Assembly: GCA_035483795.1 (NCBI GenBank)
Contig: DATHPP010000032.1
Span: 1 to 8,197 of the forward strand
Source: DASXMX01 sp035483795
Lineage (GTDB): Bacteria > Planctomycetota > Phycisphaerae > Tepidisphaerales > Tepidisphaeraceae
Direction of reading: 5' to 3'
DNA length: 8,197 nucleotides
A program made the position numbers and the translations under genes. Below are positions 4,812-8,197 of this stretch, piece by piece. The notes beneath the pieces were generated by a model. That model saw only the letters and a program-made list of their open reading frames with translations. It ran no database searches and was not told the origin of the DNA. The first letter of the stretch is position 1. Every line of letters begins with the position of its first letter.

Positions 4812-6653
4812 TTATCCTGGAGTTTGCGCTACGGACGTGGGGACTTCGGCGGCGAGGGTAATGGCGCGCTGGAGATCGTCGACCGAGTAGATCCCGGTGA
4901 GTTCGATCGGGTTGGGGCGGTTGGGGGCATAGATGACCGTCAGCGGGATGCTGCCGGCGGGGTTGAGTTGGTCGAGCAGGGGGCGGCCGGGGGCGTCGCC
5001 GGTGGTCACATCGGCCTTGAGCATGACCACATCGTGCTTTTTGACTGTACTTACGACATTGCGATTTTTGAGGACCCGGGCTTCGACGTACTGGCAGTTG
5101 GCGCACCAGTCGGCGGTGAATTCGACCAGCACGATCCGGTTCGCTCCCCGCGACTGATCGAGGGCGGCGGGAGTGAACGGCTCCCATTGGAACGGTTTTT
5201 CCGTGAGCCGGAGGACTGCGATCAACGAGCCGACGATGAGAATCAACGCGATCGCGCCGCCAAAGATTCGTGGGGGCATGGTCCGGGAGAACTGGACGAC
5301 GCGGACCGCCAGGTAGATCGAGCCGAGCACAATCAGGGCGAAGGGTACCCACCAGAACGCTTCGCCGTGTATGACGCGGCCGATGAAGGGGCGAGCGAAA
5401 TAGACCGCGGCGATCAGGAGCAGCAGGCCCATCATCTGTTTGACCAATTCGCCCCACGGCCCGGTTCGCGGGAACCGTCGTGCCAGCTCGGGGGAAGCGC
5501 TGAGAATGAGGTAGGGGAAGGCCATGCCCAGCCCGACCATGATGAGCATCAGCACGCCGATCAGCGGCCAGTTAAGCGAGATGGCCCAGCCCAGCAGCGC
5601 GACGAACAAGCCGAACGTGCAGGGCGTGGAGAAAACGGCGGTGAGGATGCCGAACAGGAAATTGCCCAGGTACGTGTCATGTCGCGGCGTCACGCTGTAA
5701 ATCGCCGTCGGTAATTTCACCGTGAACAGCCCGAGCGTGCTGGCGGCCAGGATCAGCAGGGCGATCACGATGAAAAGCTGGAACCAGGTATAGGTGAAGA
5801 GCTGGCCCCAGTTGAACGCCTGGAATACGAAAATCAGGATTCCGAACGCGGCAAACGTCGCGATCAGCCCGAGGCTGAAGACCGCTCCGAAGCCGAGGCT
5901 CCGCGCCCGGCTGTGCTGCGAGGCGTTGTAGAAGCCGATCGCCTTAAGCGGTAGAACCGGGAGCACACAGGGCATCAGGTTGAAGATCAGCCCGGCGAGA
6001 AACGCAGTAAGAAAGCGCGTGGCGATCGTCCCAGCGTCGGAAGGGACCGCGGCGACGAGCGGCGCGGCGGCTGGCTTGGCGCTCGCTTGGGGCGGCGCCG
6101 TTGAAGACTCCGCCGATGCTACATCCTTAAACAGGTCCGGTTCATTGAGTTTGACAGGCGCGCCGACGGTCGCGATTTCGGTCTCGAGGGTGAACTTCGG
6201 CGATTCGGGGGGATAGCAGACTTTGTCGTCGCAGGCCTGGAACATCACCTTGCCGGTCAGTTCGAGCGGGTCGGGCCTGGCGTCGGATTTGACGGTGAGC
6301 GGGACGAAGATGACGACCTTGCCGGTATAGACGCTCAACTTTCCCAGGGCGGGATAGTCTTCGATTTTGCCGGGTGGGTATTTTGGGTCGCCGAACGTGA
6401 CGGCGGGATTTGCATCGGGTTTGACCTCAAACTTGATGAAGTTCTCATCCAACGGCGTGTGCGACTGGGCGTGTAAACCTTCGTTGATCTGGATGACGAC
6501 AGCCGCCCACGCTTTCTGGCCCGGTTTGAGGGCCGAGTAGTTCACGGCTGTCGAGGTGATTTCTCCATGTTGTCGCGCGCCGGCGGTGGTACAGAGGGAA
6601 AGGAAGATCGCCAACGTTCCCGCTACGCCCAGCCGTCGCAGTTTGGTCCGCAT
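4812..6653 (-). CDS. dsbD: Thiol:disulfide interchange protein DsbD
   Basis: This 613-residue protein has all three DsbD domains. A signal peptide (about 1-26, basic start MRTKLRR, hydrophobic core, likely cleavage after TAGA) precedes the periplasmic alpha domain (about 30-170) with Cys141 and Cys146 in FQACDDKVCYPPE. A Pro/Ala linker (about 180-205) leads to the membrane domain (about 210-480), with redox Cys229 in NLMPCVLPVLPLK and Cys345 in FSTPCTFGLF, and about eight hydrophobic segments. The C-terminal thioredoxin-like gamma domain (about 490-605) has Cys517 and Cys520 in FTADWCANC. In characterised DsbD, electrons pass from cytoplasmic thioredoxin through the membrane domain, the gamma domain and then the alpha domain to periplasmic partners such as DsbC and cytochrome c maturation factors. 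All six cysteines are present, so it should be active. Length is near the usual 570-620. It is monocistronic here and divergent from the acyltransferase gene; no ribosome binding site precedes the ATG. Confidence 0.95.
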   Translation of the reverse strand: MRTKLRRLGVAGTLAIFLSLCTTAGARQHGEITSTAVNYSALKPGQKAWAAVVIQINEGLHAQSHTPLDENFIKFEVKPDANPAVTFGDPKYPPGKIEDYPALGKLSVYTGKVVIFVPLTVKSDARPDPLELTGKVMFQACDDKVCYPPESPKFTLETEIATVGAPVKLNEPDLFKDVASAESSTAPPQASAKPAAAPLVAAVPSDAGTIATRFLTAFLAGLIFNLMPCVLPVLPLKAIGFYNASQHSRARSLGFGAVFSLGLIATFAAFGILIFVFQAFNWGQLFTYTWFQLFIVIALLILAASTLGLFTVKLPTAIYSVTPRHDTYLGNFLFGILTAVFSTPCTFGLFVALLGWAISLNWPLIGVLMLIMVGLGMAFPYLILSASPELARRFPRTGPWGELVKQMMGLLLLIAAVYFARPFIGRVIHGEAFWWVPFALIVLGSIYLAVRVVQFSRTMPPRIFGGAIALILIVGSLIAVLRLTEKPFQWEPFTPAALDQSRGANRIVLVEFTADWCANCQYVEARVLKNRNVVSTVKKHDVVMLKADVTTGDAPGRPLLDQLNPAGSIPLTVIYAPNRPNPIELTGIYSVDDLQRAITLAAEVPTSVAQTPG

Positions 6654-6659
6654 GGGAGG

Positions 6660-6665
6660 ATTATA
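6660..6665 (-). promoter_or_regulatory. Perfect -10 box (TATAAT) just before dsbD
   Basis: On the minus strand TATAAT occupies 6665-6660, and only six bases separate it from the ATG at 6653-6651. Transcription would normally start 6-7 bases after the hexamer, that is at the start codon itself, giving a leaderless or nearly leaderless mRNA. This fits the absence of a Shine-Dalgarno sequence. No good -35 box is seen 16-18 bases upstream. The hexamer is directly visible; its use as a promoter is inference. Confidence 0.45.
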
Positions 6666-6717
6666 ACCATCTTCCGGGTCGGCTTATTCGCCATCTTTCG
6701 CGATAGCGCCCGCGGGA

Positions 6718-6723
6718 TATACT
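6718..6723 (+). promoter_or_regulatory. Candidate -10 box (TATACT) for the acyltransferase operon
   Basis: TATACT at 6718-6723 matches the -10 consensus at 5 of 6 positions and lies 40 bases before the TTG start at 6764. The region 17-18 bases upstream (around 6694-6700, TCTTTCG) is a poor -35. With the dsbD -10 box on the other strand, it would make the 110-base gap a divergent promoter region. Confidence 0.35.
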
Positions 6724-6763
6724 GAGGGGGCAATCGGCGCTGCCACGAACCTCGGAGCGGGAT

Positions 6764-7360
6764 TTGCTGTCGTTTTTCCAAAGAGTTCGCAATCGAATTC
6801 GGCGTTATGCGATCGAGCGCCGGGTGGGGATTGTCATTCCCAACGACGTGTATCTTGCGCCGACGGTGCAGTTTCAGTTGGCGGCGGACGGGTGGCATGC
6901 GGGCGGGACGATCCGCATCGAACACGGCGTGCGGATTTCCGACGGTGTCATCCTGTCGCCTTTCGGCGGGAGCATCGTGCTGGAAGAGAACGTGTATGTC
7001 GGCCCGTACTGCGTGCTGTATGGGCACGGCGGGCTGCGGATCGGGCGCGACTCGATGATCGCCGCCCACAGCGTTCTGGTTCCCAGCAGTCACCGGTTTG
7101 ACGATCCGGCCGAGCCGATCAGGAGCCAGGGAGAAGCGTCGGCGGGGATCACCATCGGCAAGGACGTGTGGATCGGCTGCGGCGCGCGGATTCTGGATGG
7201 CGTGAGCCTCGGGGACGGTTGCGTGATCGGCGCCGGGGCGGTGGTGAACCGAAGCATTGAGGCCAATTCGATTGCGGTTGGCGTTCCGGCGCGGGTGATC
7301 GGCCGGCGCGGCGCTGACAAACGCGCCGCGATCGCCGCGACCACTGGTGTTCTGTCATGA
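6764..7360 (+). CDS. Hexapeptide-repeat (left-handed beta-helix) acyltransferase
   Basis: This 198-residue protein begins at TTG 6764, preceded by GGAG at 6754-6757 six bases upstream. A basic N-terminal segment (FFQRVRNRIRRYAIERR) leads into hexapeptide repeats of the [LIV]-G-x4 type: GTIRIEHGVRISDGVIL, GSIVLEENVYVGPYCVLYG, LRIGRDSMIAAHSVL, then ITIGKDVWIGCGARILDGV, SLGDGCVIGAGAVV and ANSIAVGVPARVIGRR. This is the left-handed beta-helix of the LacA/WbbJ-type O-acetyltransferases (NodL/Maa/CysE superfamily). The loop SSHRFDDPAEPI, between two coils, places a histidine where such enzymes usually have the catalytic base. It probably transfers an acyl group, most often acetyl from acetyl-CoA, to a sugar of a surface polysaccharide. 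The gene overlaps the methyltransferase by ATGA, so the two are probably co-translated. The sugar acceptor cannot be told. Confidence 0.88.
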   Translation: MLSFFQRVRNRIRRYAIERRVGIVIPNDVYLAPTVQFQLAADGWHAGGTIRIEHGVRISDGVILSPFGGSIVLEENVYVGPYCVLYGHGGLRIGRDSMIAAHSVLVPSSHRFDDPAEPIRSQGEASAGITIGKDVWIGCGARILDGVSLGDGCVIGAGAVVNRSIEANSIAVGVPARVIGRRGADKRAAIAATTGVLS

Positions 7361-8058
7361 GCACGACGGCAAATCCTCCGCAAGCCACGACGAACGCTGC
7401 GAAGAAGCCCGCAGCCGCCGGGCGGCCTTTTCTGGCTCGGGTGTCGTGGGGCCTGTCGAGGCGGCTGGCGGCGCGGGCCGAGCGGTTCGCCATCCGCAGG
7501 TCTCTTGCCGCGGTGGGGCTGCGCGGCTGCGAATCGCTCTCGACCTACACGACCCGTGAAGAGCTGGCCGCGCTGTTGAAACTGGCGGCGGCATGTCCTC
7601 CTGGGGCGGCGGCGCTGGAGATCGGGTCGTACCTGGGCGCGTCGTCCGGCTACCTGGCTGCGGGCCTTGCCCAGGTTGGCGGGACCCTCACGTGCGTCGA
7701 CACCTGGCAGAACCAGGCGATGCCGGACGGGGAGCGCGACACCTTCGCGGAGTTTCAAAGGAACCTGTCCCCTGTCCGCGAGCGGCTGATCATGATCCGC
7801 AAGGCGACGCAGGAACTCACCTCGGCCGAGCTGGGCGGTCCGTTTCACCTGGTCTTCATCGATGGCGACCATTCGTACGACGCCGTTCGGCGGGACTTCG
7901 AGCTGATCGCTCCGTGCGTGGCGCCGGGCGGGACCGTTGCGTTCCACGACGTCTTGTATCACCGCGGAGTGACGCGGCTGGTGGGCGAGGCGATGGCGAG
8001 CGGCGCGTTGGTGCCGCTGGGCATCGTGAACAATCTCATCTGGCTGCTGCGGCAGTGA
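7357..8058 (+). CDS. Class I SAM-dependent methyltransferase (Methyltransf_24-like)
   Basis: This 233-residue enzyme begins at ATG 7357 inside the acyltransferase stop codon (ATGA). An Ala/Pro-rich start and a basic stretch (about 1-50) precede the Rossmann fold. Motif I ALEIGSYLGASSGYL (86-100) binds SAM; an acidic end of beta-2 is seen in TCVDTWQ (112-118); the IDGDHSYDAVRRDFE motif (168-182) is the hallmark of the MT-A70-unrelated 'Methyltransf_24' group; FHDV is at 196-199. The H-S-Y/D-V-x-x-D pattern is shared with sugar- and rhamnosyl-O-methyltransferases of polysaccharide clusters. With the acyltransferase just upstream, a role in decorating a glycan is the best guess, but small-molecule or antibiotic-type acceptors are possible. 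The N-terminal 50 residues are not part of the core fold and may be variable. Confidence 0.88.
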   Translation: MSTTANPPQATTNAAKKPAAAGRPFLARVSWGLSRRLAARAERFAIRRSLAAVGLRGCESLSTYTTREELAALLKLAAACPPGAAALEIGSYLGASSGYLAAGLAQVGGTLTCVDTWQNQAMPDGERDTFAEFQRNLSPVRERLIMIRKATQELTSAELGGPFHLVFIDGDHSYDAVRRDFELIAPCVAPGGTVAFHDVLYHRGVTRLVGEAMASGALVPLGIVNNLIWLLRQ

Positions 8059-8197
8059 TTTTTCACCACGAAGTTGTTCATGAGGCGGCGCCTCACCCTG
8101 AGAGGATGAAAATGGGGCCGTCCCGCAGTTAAAGTATCGTTGCCGACGGGCCGGGTCGAGGCCGGTTCGCGAGTTGGAGCGATGGAGCCCGACACGA
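8059..8197. other. Spacer after the methyltransferase, with a hairpin and a possible new gene start
   Basis: A perfect small hairpin TGAGGC-GGC-GCCTCA lies at 8081-8095, without a following T-run. An ATG at 8182 opens a frame (M-E-P-D-T) to the window edge; GGAG at 8176-8179 is only two bases before it, too close for a normal ribosome binding site. Too little is visible to call a gene. Confidence 0.3.

Noticed and set aside
4779..5714. Long plus-strand open frame under dsbD (and the minus-strand frame 4585-5457)
   Set aside because: Both overlap the clear DsbD coding frame with all its cysteine motifs. Their products are Asp/Glu/Arg- or Arg/Pro-rich shadows.
6589..6593. Lipoprotein signal at Cys21 of DsbD
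   Set aside because: The residues before Cys21 are L-S-L, with Leu at -1 where Gly, Ala or Ser is expected. A signal peptidase I site after TAGA fits better.
7090..7962. 290-residue minus-strand open frame
   Set aside because: It is antisense to the acyltransferase and methyltransferase, both with intact family motifs; its product is Arg/Pro-rich without domain pattern.

Overview
The window is GC-rich bacterial DNA, dense in protein genes on both strands. Two things suggest a planctomycete or a relative in the PVC group. First, one intergenic spacer carries an inverted repeat of GACGAATGA/TCATTCGTC-type words, which I recall as common in those genomes. Second, short filler sequence of the 'gccacagatggacacag' type lies at 372-387. 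This assignment is from memory and composition only; there is no rRNA or other phylogenetic marker here.

Layout from left to right. 1-356 is the 3' end of a beta-propeller lactonase gene (6-phosphogluconolactonase type). 492-2135 and 2104-2508 are a two-gene, translationally overlapping signalling operon: a REC-PAS-HisKA-HATPase histidine kinase followed by a single-domain CheY-like response regulator. A 231-base spacer with a large imperfect inverted repeat (2563-2706) leads to 2740-3981, a multipass membrane protein with two central Cys-rich zinc-ribbon-like modules. A 467-base gap without a convincing gene (3982-4448) has a perfect 13-bp hairpin at its start and three more GC-rich palindromes. 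At 4449-4721 is a small Ala/Gln-rich hypothetical protein with a clear ribosome binding site and its own terminator (4751-4780). On the minus strand, 4812-6653 encodes a full-length three-domain DsbD (thiol:disulfide interchange). From a divergent promoter region, 6764-7360 (hexapeptide-repeat acyltransferase) and 7357-8058 (class I SAM methyltransferase) run on the plus strand, overlapping by ATGA. They look like the start of a surface-polysaccharide or glycan-modification cluster continuing to the right.

How the genes relate. The kinase and regulator almost certainly work as a pair; the regulator has no output domain, so the signal must pass by protein-protein contact or a further phosphotransfer. 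DsbD would carry electrons from cytoplasmic thioredoxin across the inner membrane to periplasmic thiol proteins. The acyltransferase and methyltransferase are probably co-translated. No functional link between these blocks is visible.

I see no mobile element, CRISPR array, tRNA or rRNA, and nothing that looks like a wholly new system. The points most worth a second look are the membrane/zinc-ribbon protein, the degenerate receiver domain of the kinase, the interspersed inverted repeat, the structured gene-free gap and the apparently leaderless dsbD promoter.
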